From Bacteroidota bacterium (lineage in GTDB: Bacteria; Bacteroidota; Bacteroidia; Bacteroidales; B39-G9): a stretch of 64,000 nt of DNA. The notes beneath the pieces are model-generated. The model searched no databases and was not told the origin of the DNA. It was given only the letters and a program-made list of their open reading frames with translations. Below, piece by piece: positions 44,930-53,886 of this stretch. Each line of letters begins with the position of its first letter. Position 1 is the first letter of the stretch. A program made the translations under genes and the position numbers. The DNA is taken from positions 1 to 64,000 of the forward strand of contig JADFUR010000117.1 in NCBI GenBank assembly GCA_015222055.1, written 5' to 3'.

Positions 44930-47401
44930 ATGGATTTTCAAAACAATTCTCAATTACAACTTGCATATAATTTTGTTCAATTTACTGGAAAGAACATATT
45001 TTTAACCGGAAAAGCCGGAACGGGGAAAACCACCTTTTTGCACAACATTAAAAAGCATTCGCCAAAGCGTATGGTTGTTGTAGCTCCAACAGGTGTTGCC
45101 GCAATTAATGCTTCAGGCGTTACCATTCATTCTTTTTTTCAACTCTCTTTTGGTCCTCTTCTTCCCGACTATCAAACCGTTAAATTAATGAATCAGGAAA
45201 AACGACTGAGTGCCAACAGATTCAGTAAAGAAAAAATAAACATAATTAAAAGTCTTGATTTACTGATAATTGACGAGATTAGTATGGTTAGAGCTGATTT
45301 GCTTGATGGTATTGATAGCACACTGAGGCGTTTCAGAAACAAAAATCTTCCGTTTGGGGGAGTTCAACTGCTTATGATTGGCGACCTGCAACAACTTGCT
45401 CCAATAATAAAAGGTGAAGAAGAAAGATTATTACGAGAATATTATGACACTCCATTTTTTTTTAGCAGCAATGCTTTAAAACAGACACAATATGTTACCA
45501 TAGAGCTTAAGCATGTTTATCGTCAAAAAGACGAAAATTTTATTAATCTACTTAATAAAATTCGTGATAACAAGATAGATAATGATGTAATTAAGAAGCT
45601 AAACGAAAGGTACAAGCCCGAATTCGACCCTGATAACGAAGGGTATATAATACTCACCACCCACAATGCCAAAGCAAAAAAAATTAATGATTCGAAACTA
45701 AATCGTTTGCAGGAAAAAACTCACTCTTTTGAAGCAGAAGTGTCAAAAAATTTTCCAGAATATGCTTATCCTACAGATTATGATTTGGAATTAAAAGTTG
45801 GTGCTCAGGTAATGTTTGTAAAAAACGATCCCACTCCTGCCAAACTTTTTTACAATGGTAAAATTGGAACTGTAATAGATATTGATAACGATATAATAGC
45901 TGTTGATTGTGAAGGAGACGACCAGGTAATTGAAGTTACTCCTGTAGAATGGCAAAAAATGAAATACACTTTGGATAAAGAAACCAAAGAAATTAATGAA
46001 ACCATTGACGGCACTTTTACCCAATATCCACTAAAGCTTGCTTGGGCTGTTACTATTCATAAAGCACAGGGATTGACTTTTGAAAAAGCAATTATTGATG
46101 CAGAATCGTCGTTTGCTCACGGTCAGGTATATGTTGCTCTTAGTCGTTGCAAATCGCTCGAAGGGCTCGTGCTAAAGACACCAATTTCTGCTCAAAGTGT
46201 GAAACACGATAAAACTGTTGAGGGTTTCACAAAAGAGTATGAGGAAAACCAACCGGGTAAAATCGAATTAGAAGAATCAAAAAAAATATATCAACAGCAA
46301 TTACTTACCGATATCTTTGATTTTGATGATTTACAAAAATATATTTATTTTTCTATAAAAATATTAAAAGATAATTCTGCCGCTTTTCAGGAAAATATAT
46401 CAAATAATTTTTTAGAGTTAAACAAAATTGTTAAACCAGATATAACAGCTGTATCAGCAACATTTCGCAGACAACTAAAAAATTTATTTTTAAAAAATAT
46501 TGATCTTGAAAAAGACCTTATTTTACAAGACAGAATAAAAAAAGCTTCTACTTATTTTTCTGAAAAAATTAAAACATTACTTATAGATAAAATTAATGAC
46601 GTCTCAATTGAAACAGATAACAAAAAAGTACTTAAATCTGTAAAAGATGTGTTAAATAAATTATCACACGAGGCATTGTTTAAGTCATCTTGCTTAAAAG
46701 CTTGCAAAGATGGTTTTGTTGTTAAAGATTTTCTTGAAATTAGAGCTAAAGCTTCTATTGACGATAGTTCACTGAAAACTTCACTAAAAAAATCACAAAA
46801 ACCAATTAGCACAGATATAATTAACCCGGAATTATATGAGCGTTTAAGAAACTGGCGCGATACAAAGGCCGAAGAACTCGACAAAGATGTTTATCTTATT
46901 CTACAATTAAAAACCATGAGGGAGATGAGTGCGAAGCTTCCTGTTACAAACTTTTCGTTAAGTAAAATTAAAGGTCTAGGTAAAAAGAAATTAGAATTAT
47001 TCAGTAGTGATTTGCTTGAAATGGTAATTTCATATTGCAAAGAAAAAAATATTGAAATTAATACTTTTGAAGAACCTGAAATTGAAATTGATATACCTAA
47101 AAAAAACACTAAAGATATTAGCTTTGATTTATGGAAAAAAGGAAAGACAATAGAAGAAATAGCTGAAGAAAGACAATTTACGACTCAAACTATTGAAAAA
47201 CATTTAGCTCATTTTATTGGTATTGGTGAATTAAGCATTGACACAATGCTAAGTACTGAGAAGATTAAGCTTATTTCTAACTATTTTGCAACACACAACA
47301 CAGATGTTTTAGGCGAAGCAAAAGCGGCTCTTGGTAATGATGTTTCATACAATGAGTTAATTTTTGTGTTAGAACATCTGAAATTCATTCATAAAAAATA
47401 G
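44930..47401 (+). CDS. PIF1-like SF1 helicase with HRDC and C-terminal HTH domains
   Basis: 823 residues. Helicase core: Walker A TGKAGTGKTTFLHN (near 25), Walker B IDEISMVRADLLDG, GDLQQLAPI (motif III), and AVTIHKAQGLTFEKA with VALSRCKSLEGL (motifs V-VI). An HRDC domain lies at about 620-700 (YERLRNWRDTKAEELDKD ... LSKIKGLGKKKLELF) and a helix-turn-helix in the last 110 residues (LWKKGKTIEEIAEERQFT). This architecture is frequent in Bacteroidota, where the protein is presumed to act in DNA repair. The stop TAG is formed by the end of the inserted element that follows; before insertion it would have been TAA. Confidence 0.9.
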   Translation: MDFQNNSQLQLAYNFVQFTGKNIFLTGKAGTGKTTFLHNIKKHSPKRMVVVAPTGVAAINASGVTIHSFFQLSFGPLLPDYQTVKLMNQEKRLSANRFSKEKINIIKSLDLLIIDEISMVRADLLDGIDSTLRRFRNKNLPFGGVQLLMIGDLQQLAPIIKGEEERLLREYYDTPFFFSSNALKQTQYVTIELKHVYRQKDENFINLLNKIRDNKIDNDVIKKLNERYKPEFDPDNEGYIILTTHNAKAKKINDSKLNRLQEKTHSFEAEVSKNFPEYAYPTDYDLELKVGAQVMFVKNDPTPAKLFYNGKIGTVIDIDNDIIAVDCEGDDQVIEVTPVEWQKMKYTLDKETKEINETIDGTFTQYPLKLAWAVTIHKAQGLTFEKAIIDAESSFAHGQVYVALSRCKSLEGLVLKTPISAQSVKHDKTVEGFTKEYEENQPGKIELEESKKIYQQQLLTDIFDFDDLQKYIYFSIKILKDNSAAFQENISNNFLELNKIVKPDITAVSATFRRQLKNLFLKNIDLEKDLILQDRIKKASTYFSEKIKTLLIDKINDVSIETDNKKVLKSVKDVLNKLSHEALFKSSCLKACKDGFVVKDFLEIRAKASIDDSSLKTSLKKSQKPISTDIINPELYERLRNWRDTKAEELDKDVYLILQLKTMREMSAKLPVTNFSLSKIKGLGKKKLELFSSDLLEMVISYCKEKNIEINTFEEPEIEIDIPKKNTKDISFDLWKKGKTIEEIAEERQFTTQTIEKHLAHFIGIGELSIDTMLSTEKIKLISNYFATHNTDVLGEAKAALGNDVSYNELIFVLEHLKFIHKK

Positions 47402-47786
47402 GGTGGATTGCAATAAAATAATAAAGGGTCAATTTAAAAATTGGGGATGCGTTTTTTTGCCTTTGTAAAAATAGTCCGAAGGACTTAAACAACTTAACTT
47501 GGGGCATCGCCCCAAGAAATAAGACAAAAAATATAATATCAGCCTGAAAGGCTGAGACAAAGACTAATAAAATATACCAATCCGGAAGATTTAAATAATA
47601 AAAAATTTCTTAAATAGTATGATAGAATATGATGAAAATTATTTTGGTTTTTAATTTCTCTCACTCTTTCAGAGTGATTGCGGTCTAATCAGATCTATAC
47701 TTGGGACGATGCCCCAAGTTATATTGTCAAAGACTTTCAGTCTTAATTATTTATATAAAAAATAAATTTATATCTAATCCACCCTA
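47399..47786 (+). mobile_element. Complete MITE-like element with terminal inverted repeats
   Basis: 388 bp bounded by an 11-bp perfect inverted repeat (TAGGGTGGATT, 47399-47409; AATCCACCCTA, 47776-47786). The outer TA on each side looks like a TA target duplication, giving 9-bp repeats. Inside are six hairpins, three near each end: AGTCCGAAGGACT, CTTGGGGCATCGCCCCAAG and CAGCCTGAAAGGCTG on the left; CACTCTTTCAGAGTG, CTTGGGACGATGCCCCAAG (one mismatch) and AGACTTTCAGTCT on the right. No coding frame. Homologous to 35000-35300 (inverted) and 41562-41646 (partial). Confidence 0.75.
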
Positions 47787-47832
47787 ATTTTTATATGAAC
47801 TAAAATTAGTCTTAGCTAAAAATCTGTATAAC

Positions 47833-47866
47833 AAAAAATCCGAGATTACAAAACCTCGGATTTTTT
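47833..47866. terminator. Bidirectional terminator between the element and the coiled-coil gene
   Basis: A perfect 12-bp stem AAAAAATCCGAG (47833-47844) / CTCGGATTTTTT (47855-47866). The A- and T-runs allow it to work on both strands. It lies 20 bp past the stop of the minus-strand gene 47886-48830. Confidence 0.85.
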
Positions 47867-47885
47867 TATCTGAATAAATATTTTT

Positions 47886-48830
47886 TTATTTTAAATAAAA
47901 ATCAACAGTTCCAATTTGTTTACCGTCAGTGAAAATATCAACAGCATAATTCCCAGGAATTAAGCCTTCTTTATTTAAAGTATTTTGAAAAAATACGCAC
48001 ATTTCTTTTTCTTTATTATCATACTCTACCTCACGTTTTGAAGTGTAAGCAATTTCCTGACCTTCAAAAACAAACAAATTCTCTTCCGATGAAATCAATA
48101 CCAAATCGTCTGGTCGTACAATTCTTATATAAACATCTTTTACCCCCGATTGTGCAATAACATTCTCATCCAATGTGAAACAAACTTTAAATTTATCAAC
48201 TTTTTTAGCTTTCTTAACTTTCCTTTCCCTTCGGTTTAATGCCAATACATTAATGTTAAAGGTCTTAATTGTTGATGCTTTGTCAACTTTAGTTGTCAAT
48301 TCTTCATTCTTTTGCGTTAAATCATCATTCTTAGATGTAGCATCTCTATATTGTTTTTTAACATGAACATTCTCTTCTTTCAATGCAACATTCATTGTGT
48401 TAAGAGAATCGATCTGAACAATAAAACTTCTCATAACTTTTCGCAAAGTCTCCATTTCAGATTTGTATTTTTTTATCACCCCACGATTAACAACTTTTTC
48501 TTTTCTAAGCTTTTTCATTATTTGCTTAATCTTTGCTTGATTCTCTCCTAACTGGATGTTTAAAGTGTCGTTGCTAGATTCAAGTGATTCATACTCTGCA
48601 AGCAAATTGTCAAATTCATGCGACAAACTATCTTTAGCTTCTACTGTTTCATTTTGTTGCACAATTAAATCTTTAGTTTTTTGAGTTTCATTAAAAAAAA
48701 GCCAGGCAACAATTAAAAGTAAAACAAAAAGTAAAATGGCAATAGTTTTATAAAAACCACCCTTCTCTTTCCCTTTTGAATCGAAATTTTTTATATTGTT
48801 ATTTGATAAATTTTTTCCTTTATTTTCCAT
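47886..48830 (-). CDS. Single-pass membrane protein with long coiled coil, unknown function
   Basis: 314 residues. A short basic cytoplasmic N-terminus, one membrane helix (about 28-47, TIAILLFVLLLIVAWLFF), a coiled coil from about 55 to 190 with heptad-like Leu/Ile spacing, then a 120-residue beta-rich domain ending IGTVDFYLK. The C-terminal part (VCFTLDENVIAQSG, GNYAVDIFTDGKQIG) looks like a small beta-sandwich. I do not recognise a named family, although similar proteins occur in Bacteroidota. The topology suggests an envelope spacer or scaffold. Confidence 0.75.
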   Translation of the reverse strand: MENKGKNLSNNNIKNFDSKGKEKGGFYKTIAILLFVLLLIVAWLFFNETQKTKDLIVQQNETVEAKDSLSHEFDNLLAEYESLESSNDTLNIQLGENQAKIKQIMKKLRKEKVVNRGVIKKYKSEMETLRKVMRSFIVQIDSLNTMNVALKEENVHVKKQYRDATSKNDDLTQKNEELTTKVDKASTIKTFNINVLALNRRERKVKKAKKVDKFKVCFTLDENVIAQSGVKDVYIRIVRPDDLVLISSEENLFVFEGQEIAYTSKREVEYDNKEKEMCVFFQNTLNKEGLIPGNYAVDIFTDGKQIGTVDFYLK

Positions 48831-48856
48831 AGTATTAAATTATTCTTTATAAATTA

Positions 48857-49402
48857 TTAAAAATATTTATTGTACGCTCTTATATCTTCTATTTTCTTTC
48901 GTTTCTTTTCTCGTATAGTTTCTGTTTTGGGGTATCCTAAAGCAATAACTACATCTACATCTTCATTTTTTGGTATATTTAATGCTTTTTTAACACCTTT
49001 TTTATTAAACCATCCTAATATGCATGTCCCTAATTTTTCTTCAACAGCTTGTAAACAAAAATGCTCAACCGCAATACCCAAACCAACTAAATTGAATTGC
49101 GTCTTTTTTATTGCTCCTGCAAATTTTGTTACAAAATTTTCTTTTTCAGTAACAACTACAATTAGCACCGGTGCTGTTAATGTAAACCTATTAAACGGAA
49201 CTATACTGTTAAACGTCTCTTTAGCAACTTTATTTCTCAACTCATCATCATCAACCACAATAAACTTCCATGGCTGAGAATTATCTGCTGATGGTGCAAA
49301 CCTTGCAGCTTCTAAACATTTTTCAATTTTCTCATGTTCAACAGGATACTCTGCATAGCTCCTCACACTTTGTCGTAATTTTACAATGTCTAAAAAATTC
49401 AT
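48857..49402 (-). CDS. Nitroreductase-family FMN oxidoreductase
   Basis: 181 residues. VKLRQSVRSYAEYPV at the N-terminus is the FMN-phosphate-binding pattern, FAPSADNSQPWKFIVV the second FMN motif, and LGTCILGWFNKKGVKKALNIP and VVIALGYPKTE complete the family. NAD(P)H-dependent reduction of quinones or nitro compounds is usual for the family, but the natural substrate is unknown. A TATATTTG (minus strand, 49428-49435) upstream could be its -7 element. Confidence 0.9.
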   Translation of the reverse strand: MNFLDIVKLRQSVRSYAEYPVEHEKIEKCLEAARFAPSADNSQPWKFIVVDDDELRNKVAKETFNSIVPFNRFTLTAPVLIVVVTEKENFVTKFAGAIKKTQFNLVGLGIAVEHFCLQAVEEKLGTCILGWFNKKGVKKALNIPKNEDVDVVIALGYPKTETIREKKRKKIEDIRAYNKYF

Positions 49403-49522
49403 AAATCCAAAAATTAAAAATATTGAGCAAATATAAGGATTAAATAAATTATGAGAAAAATTAAACTTAATTAATTACAAATTCATTAATCCAGTTTATC
49501 GAAATGTAACTTATAAATTTTC

Positions 49523-50332
49523 TCAATCCATTTTGGAAGTAATTTTGTGTTTTTCTCCTTGAATATCAGATAATATTACTTTTATTGAACCAACCAATAT
49601 CTTTGCTTCAACAATTATAGGAATTTTGTTGCGATCATCACTAACCCATATAGTCATATCTTCTCCTCCTTTAAAGATTGATCCTTTGACCAATAAGATT
49701 GAAAATTTAATGCAGTTATATTTTTCCCCATTAAGCTTTTCAATTATTTCTTTTCCTAAATATAGAATATGTGAATTACTAATCTCATCATCAATAATCA
49801 TACTAATGGGTATAGTGTCATTTATTTGATATTTTGAATAATCAATGTTTCGGCAATAATAAACAGCTGTTAACACATCAAATGTGCAAGCGTCATAATC
49901 TAAAGTGTCATGAGTAAGTGGTTTGTTTGTCTTTTGAATTATGCTATATATTTTATTTTTTTCGTCGTTAAAAAAAAACTTATTGTTTGATTCATAACCA
50001 CCTTCAGAGGTTTTGCGATGAAAAAAAATCGATTTCAGAGTGTCTGATTCTGAATATGCTTCATATCTATCTCTTACATTATAAAACCATTCATACTGAT
50101 TAATTGTTTTCCCAAAACTTTTAAAATAAAAAACCGGTCGATTTTCATATATCTTTTTATATATGTCGAAATGAGCCTCGCCTGCATTAAGCCATAAAAA
50201 TGAAAAATTATAATAAACAGAATATGTTAATTTTTCTCCATAAGTAAAGGCCGTTACTTTATTGTTGCACTGAGAATAGCTAATGACTACTGTATAAAAA
50301 AATAAAATGAAAAATAAAACAAATTTTTTCAT
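49523..50332 (-). CDS. DUF3108-family exported protein
   Basis: 269 residues with a signal peptide (cleavage near SYSQ, residue 21). The mature start FTYGEKLTYSVYYNFSFLWLNAGEA is the DUF3108 pattern. The family is beta-rich, periplasmic or outer-membrane-facing, and of unknown function. It begins 9 bp after the shortened substrate-binding gene and is likely co-transcribed with it. Stop TGA. Confidence 0.82.
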   Translation of the reverse strand: MKKFVLFFILFFYTVVISYSQCNNKVTAFTYGEKLTYSVYYNFSFLWLNAGEAHFDIYKKIYENRPVFYFKSFGKTINQYEWFYNVRDRYEAYSESDTLKSIFFHRKTSEGGYESNNKFFFNDEKNKIYSIIQKTNKPLTHDTLDYDACTFDVLTAVYYCRNIDYSKYQINDTIPISMIIDDEISNSHILYLGKEIIEKLNGEKYNCIKFSILLVKGSIFKGGEDMTIWVSDDRNKIPIIVEAKILVGSIKVILSDIQGEKHKITSKMD

Positions 50333-50341
50333 AAGTTAATT

Positions 50342-51388
50342 TTACTTTACATTAACCGCTCTTCTTTTTGGATTTTTAAAATATACTATCGATAAATCAA
50401 TATAATTCATTTGGTTAATAAATAAATTATTAACATTTGATCGCAAAACGTTATAAATATTTTCTTGATTAACATCTTTAGTTTGTTTCAAAACATATAT
50501 TGGTGGGTTTGATTGAAACTTATCAATATTATTATTCAAAAAATCATTTACAAAATCTCCTGTCAAACCCAAAACCATATCAACTGCACCTTTCTCAAAC
50601 ATATCTAATTCTTCTCTAGTAGAACTAATAAAAGAAAATTCAATTTTATTTATATACGGTAAAGAAACCCCACTTTTGTCTCTCTTAAAATATTTTATAT
50701 TTTTGAACAATGTTTGTTTTTTGCTTTTAGTAGAAAATTCTTTTATAAAATAAGGTCCGGTTCCAATTTTACAATTTTCACCATAAGCATCAACGGCTTC
50801 TTTAGGCAAAACAACAGCCTTAATACTTGCAAGAAAATGCAAAAACATTGGATTTTCCTTTTCAACATTAATTACTAAGGTGGTATCGTCAACAACTTCA
50901 ATGCCTGATATACATTTTTTTTCCAATTCGCAAAATCCTTTTGCCCCAACAATATCGAAAAAAGCACTTTTCGTTTCTTTTGTTTTGGAACAATACAATT
51001 CAAATGAATATTTAAAATCTGATGCATTTACTTTTCTAGTAAACTCATTTTCTCCTTTATCAAAACACTTGTCTTCATGAAAAAACACATTATTATTAAG
51101 ATGAAAAATATATTGTTTACCATCTTTACTTAACTCCCAATTCTTTGCAACATCTGGCAATATCTCTAAATAACTTGCTTCGTATTTAACCAATCCGCTG
51201 TAAATTTGGGACAAAACATGATAGTCGACAAGACTATTTACATTATATGGAAAACATGTTTTTTGAAAATTCGTTTCATTAATTCTTAGAACTCTTTCGG
51301 GAGTGCTTTTTGTTTCTGTTTTATTTATATTTGTACATGAAAATAAATGCAAAATAATTATTAGCAGAATAAAATTATATTTTTTCAT
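50342..51388 (-). CDS. Peptide ABC transporter substrate-binding lipoprotein, internally shortened
   Basis: 348 residues against about 520-560 for the SBP_bac_5 (DppA/OppA) family. The N-terminus is a lipoprotein signal (LHLFSC, Cys near 18). The first 300 residues match the family: SQIYSGLVKYEASYLEILPDVAKNWELSKDGKQY, VNASDFKYSFE, GTGPYFIKEF. After PPIYVLKQTKD the sequence jumps to IYNVLRSNVNNLFINQMNYIDLSIVYF, which fits the extreme C-terminus. About 180-200 residues of the second lobe are missing with the frame kept. It may be a non-functional relic or bind something different. No transporter permease is adjacent. Confidence 0.7.
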   Translation of the reverse strand: MKKYNFILLIIILHLFSCTNINKTETKSTPERVLRINETNFQKTCFPYNVNSLVDYHVLSQIYSGLVKYEASYLEILPDVAKNWELSKDGKQYIFHLNNNVFFHEDKCFDKGENEFTRKVNASDFKYSFELYCSKTKETKSAFFDIVGAKGFCELEKKCISGIEVVDDTTLVINVEKENPMFLHFLASIKAVVLPKEAVDAYGENCKIGTGPYFIKEFSTKSKKQTLFKNIKYFKRDKSGVSLPYINKIEFSFISSTREELDMFEKGAVDMVLGLTGDFVNDFLNNNIDKFQSNPPIYVLKQTKDVNQENIYNVLRSNVNNLFINQMNYIDLSIVYFKNPKRRAVNVK

Positions 51389-51535
51389 AACTGATTTATT
51401 TAATATTACTTTTACAAGAAACGTTTTAATTTAATTAAAATCTATTCAATATGAATTTTCTAAAAACAGTGATTAAAAACAAATATATAAATTAAGAAGT
51501 TTTAATTATTATATAAAGATAAAAATTATATTTTT

Positions 51536-51543
51536 TACTTTTG
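51536..51543 (+). promoter_or_regulatory. Promoter -7 element upstream of holB
   Basis: TACTTTTG fits TAnnTTTG, 40 bases before the start codon. No convincing -33 TTTG is present at the right distance. Confidence 0.4.
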
Positions 51544-51583
51544 ATAAAAATTTTAACTATTTCAAAATTCTACAATAAAACAT

Positions 51584-52711
51584 ATGCTTTTTACTGAAAT
51601 TATAGGACAAGAGAACACAAAACAAAAATTAATACAAACTGTTAAAGACGGAAGAATAAGCCATGCTCAATTATTTTTAGGGCCTGAGGGTTGCGGGAAA
51701 TTAGCTCTGGCAATAGCTTATGCTCAATACATATCTTGTGAAAACAGAGGCGAGCACGACTCTTGTGGCGAATGTGCTTCGTGTAAAAAATATCAAAAAT
51801 TAATACATCCCGACTTACATTTTGTTTTCCCTGTAGCAACAACAAAAAGCGGTAATCAAAAACCGATAAGCGACGATTTTATTAGCGAATGGCGAAAAAG
51901 CATATTAGACAATCCCTACATCAAATTAAATCAATGGTTTGCTACTATTGGAGTTGAAAACAAACAAGGAAGCATTTATTCACAAGAAAGTGGTCAGATA
52001 ATAAGAAAAATGAACCTTAAAACTTTCGAATCTGAATATAAAACTATGATTATTTGGATGCCTGAAAAAATGAATATCTCCGCAGCTAATAAATTGTTAA
52101 AAATGATTGAAGAGCCACCGGCAAAAACTCTTTTTTTATTAGTTTCGGAAAATGCAGGAAAAATAATTCAAACTATTCAATCAAGAACACAAAATGTAAA
52201 AATCCCAAAAATTGACGACGAAAATCTTTCTAATGCATTAAAAAATAAATTTAAGATTGACGAAAACAAAATTTCTGACATTGTTCATTTATCAAACGGG
52301 GATTATGCAAAAGCCGTTGAAGTAATTAATTCTGACGAAGAAAATCGAAAAAATCTTAATTACTTTACTTCTCTAACAAGACTTTGCTATAAAGCAGACG
52401 TTATTGGGATTGTAAAATTTGTCGAGACAATTTCAAAAATTGGCAGAGAAAAGCAAAAAAATTTTCTTTCTTATTCTCTTAGAATGATGAGAGAAAATTT
52501 CATCTTAAACAAAAACAAACCTGAAATAACATACTTAACAACAGAAGAGAATAAATTTTCACAAAATTTTAATACTTTTGTTAACGATCGAAACATAATG
52601 AGAATAACAAAAGAGCTTAACCAAGCCTTTTTACACGTTGAACGCAACGGAAATAGCAAGATAATTTTTTTAGACTTATCATTAAAATTAATTATGTTAT
52701 TAAAACTGTAA
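51584..52711 (+). CDS. holB: DNA polymerase III delta' subunit (clamp loader)
   Basis: 375 residues, AAA+ clamp-loader subunit. FTEIIGQENTKQKLIQTV and SHAQLFLGPEGCGKLALAIAYAQYI at the start; the zinc module is CENRGEHDSCGECASCKKYQ (near 50-70), and the sensor/box VII region MNISAANKLLKMIEEPPAKTLFLL is clear. The P-loop has Leu after the Lys (GCGKL), where nucleotide-binding paralogues have Ser or Thr, fitting the passive delta' role. It starts a run holB-ricT-gldH-trmB seen in related genomes (recollection). Confidence 0.92.
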   Translation: MLFTEIIGQENTKQKLIQTVKDGRISHAQLFLGPEGCGKLALAIAYAQYISCENRGEHDSCGECASCKKYQKLIHPDLHFVFPVATTKSGNQKPISDDFISEWRKSILDNPYIKLNQWFATIGVENKQGSIYSQESGQIIRKMNLKTFESEYKTMIIWMPEKMNISAANKLLKMIEEPPAKTLFLLVSENAGKIIQTIQSRTQNVKIPKIDDENLSNALKNKFKIDENKISDIVHLSNGDYAKAVEVINSDEENRKNLNYFTSLTRLCYKADVIGIVKFVETISKIGREKQKNFLSYSLRMMRENFILNKNKPEITYLTTEENKFSQNFNTFVNDRNIMRITKELNQAFLHVERNGNSKIIFLDLSLKLIMLLKL

Positions 52712-52720
52712 ATTTGTAAT

Positions 52721-52728
52721 TAACTTTG
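52721..52728 (+). promoter_or_regulatory. Promoter -7-like element upstream of ricT
   Basis: TAACTTTG fits TAnnTTTG, 38 bases before the ricT start and just after the holB stop. The -33 element is not clear, so it may be internal to the operon or spurious. Confidence 0.4.
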
Positions 52729-52766
52729 TAAAAAAATTTACGCAAAAATTGTAAACAAATATAAAA

Positions 52767-53879
52767 ATGGATAGTTCAGAAAATTTAAAAACAGAGAGAG
52801 TGACTGAAGCTAATGATGGAGAAAAACTATCTGAAAAAAAATTGTTTACAGAAAAATTACCTGTATGCGATTGGCTAGATAAAATACCTTGCAGTATTAA
52901 TCCTGTTAATTTAGTTGAAATAAAATTTAAAAACACCCGAAAAAGTTTTTTTATCAACAGCAATCTTTTATTAATAAAAAAAGGAGATATTGTTGCTGTT
53001 GAAGCATCTCCTGGTCATGATATAGGAGTAGTTTCCTTAACCGGAGAATTGGTTATAGAACAAATAAAAAAATATAACATACCACCAAAAACAGAGTTTA
53101 AAAAAATCTATAGAAAAGCTAAAACTGTTGATTTAGATAAATGGAAAGAAGCAATTTCTCTAGAACACTCTACCATGATAGAATCTCGTAAAATTGCTGC
53201 AAGTCTTAACCTTAAGATGAAAATTGGTGATGTTGAATATCAGGGAGATAAAACAAAAGCGATTTTTTATTATATTGCTGAAGAAAGGGTTGATTTTAGA
53301 GAACTTATTATAATATTAGCTGAAAAATTTCACGTTAGAATTGAAATGCGTCAAATTGGTGCACGGCAAGAAGCCGGTCGTATTGGCGGTATTGGTCCTT
53401 GCGGGAGAGAGCTGTGTTGCTCAACCTGGCTAACAAACTTCATATCAGTAACAACTAATTCAGCAAGAGTTCAAGAACTTTCGCTTAACCCGCAAAAATT
53501 AGCAGGGCAATGCGGAAAATTAAAATGCTGTTTAAACTACGAACTTGAAACATATAACAAAATAATAAACTCTTTTCCAGACAAACAAATTGCTCTTAAA
53601 ACGAAACAAGGCAATGCAAGATGTCAAAAAATCGATATCTTCAAGGAATTAATGTGGTATTCTTTCGATGATGAAGGAAACAACTCGGTTATCCCTATTT
53701 CTACTAAAAGGGTTAATGCTATTATTAATCTTAACAAAAAAGGCGTTGTTGTTGATACGCTTATTGATAAAAACATACCCGAAGAAGTAGCTAAACTTGA
53801 CTATGAAAATGTTGTTGGTCAAGAAAGTCTTACTCGATTTGATAAAAAAAAGCGAAAAAAAAGAAACAAAAAAAAATAA
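52767..53879 (+). CDS. ricT: PSP1-domain protein, RicT-like
   Basis: 370 residues with the PSP1 C-terminal domain: IEMRQIGARQEAGRIGGIGP, CGRELCCSTWL and GQCGKLKCCLNYE. The conserved cysteines match those that hold Fe-S clusters in the RicAFT (YaaT) complex of Bacillus. In Bacteroidota the protein occurs without the other Ric subunits as far as I know, and its role is uncertain. The C-terminal tail is Lys/Arg-rich (KKKRKKRNKKK). gldH follows by 7 bp. Confidence 0.85.
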   Translation: MDSSENLKTERVTEANDGEKLSEKKLFTEKLPVCDWLDKIPCSINPVNLVEIKFKNTRKSFFINSNLLLIKKGDIVAVEASPGHDIGVVSLTGELVIEQIKKYNIPPKTEFKKIYRKAKTVDLDKWKEAISLEHSTMIESRKIAASLNLKMKIGDVEYQGDKTKAIFYYIAEERVDFRELIIILAEKFHVRIEMRQIGARQEAGRIGGIGPCGRELCCSTWLTNFISVTTNSARVQELSLNPQKLAGQCGKLKCCLNYELETYNKIINSFPDKQIALKTKQGNARCQKIDIFKELMWYSFDDEGNNSVIPISTKRVNAIINLNKKGVVVDTLIDKNIPEEVAKLDYENVVGQESLTRFDKKKRKKRNKKK

Positions 53880-53886
53880 CAAACAG

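Noticed and set aside
35000-47786. A CRISPR array formed by the repeated hairpins
   Set aside because: The repeats are not regularly spaced or identical, have no unique spacers of constant length, and no cas gene is present.
53797-53886. Extended N-terminus of GldH starting inside ricT
   Set aside because: It would place a lipoprotein signal 30 residues from the start; the internal ATG at 53887 gives a proper lipobox distance.
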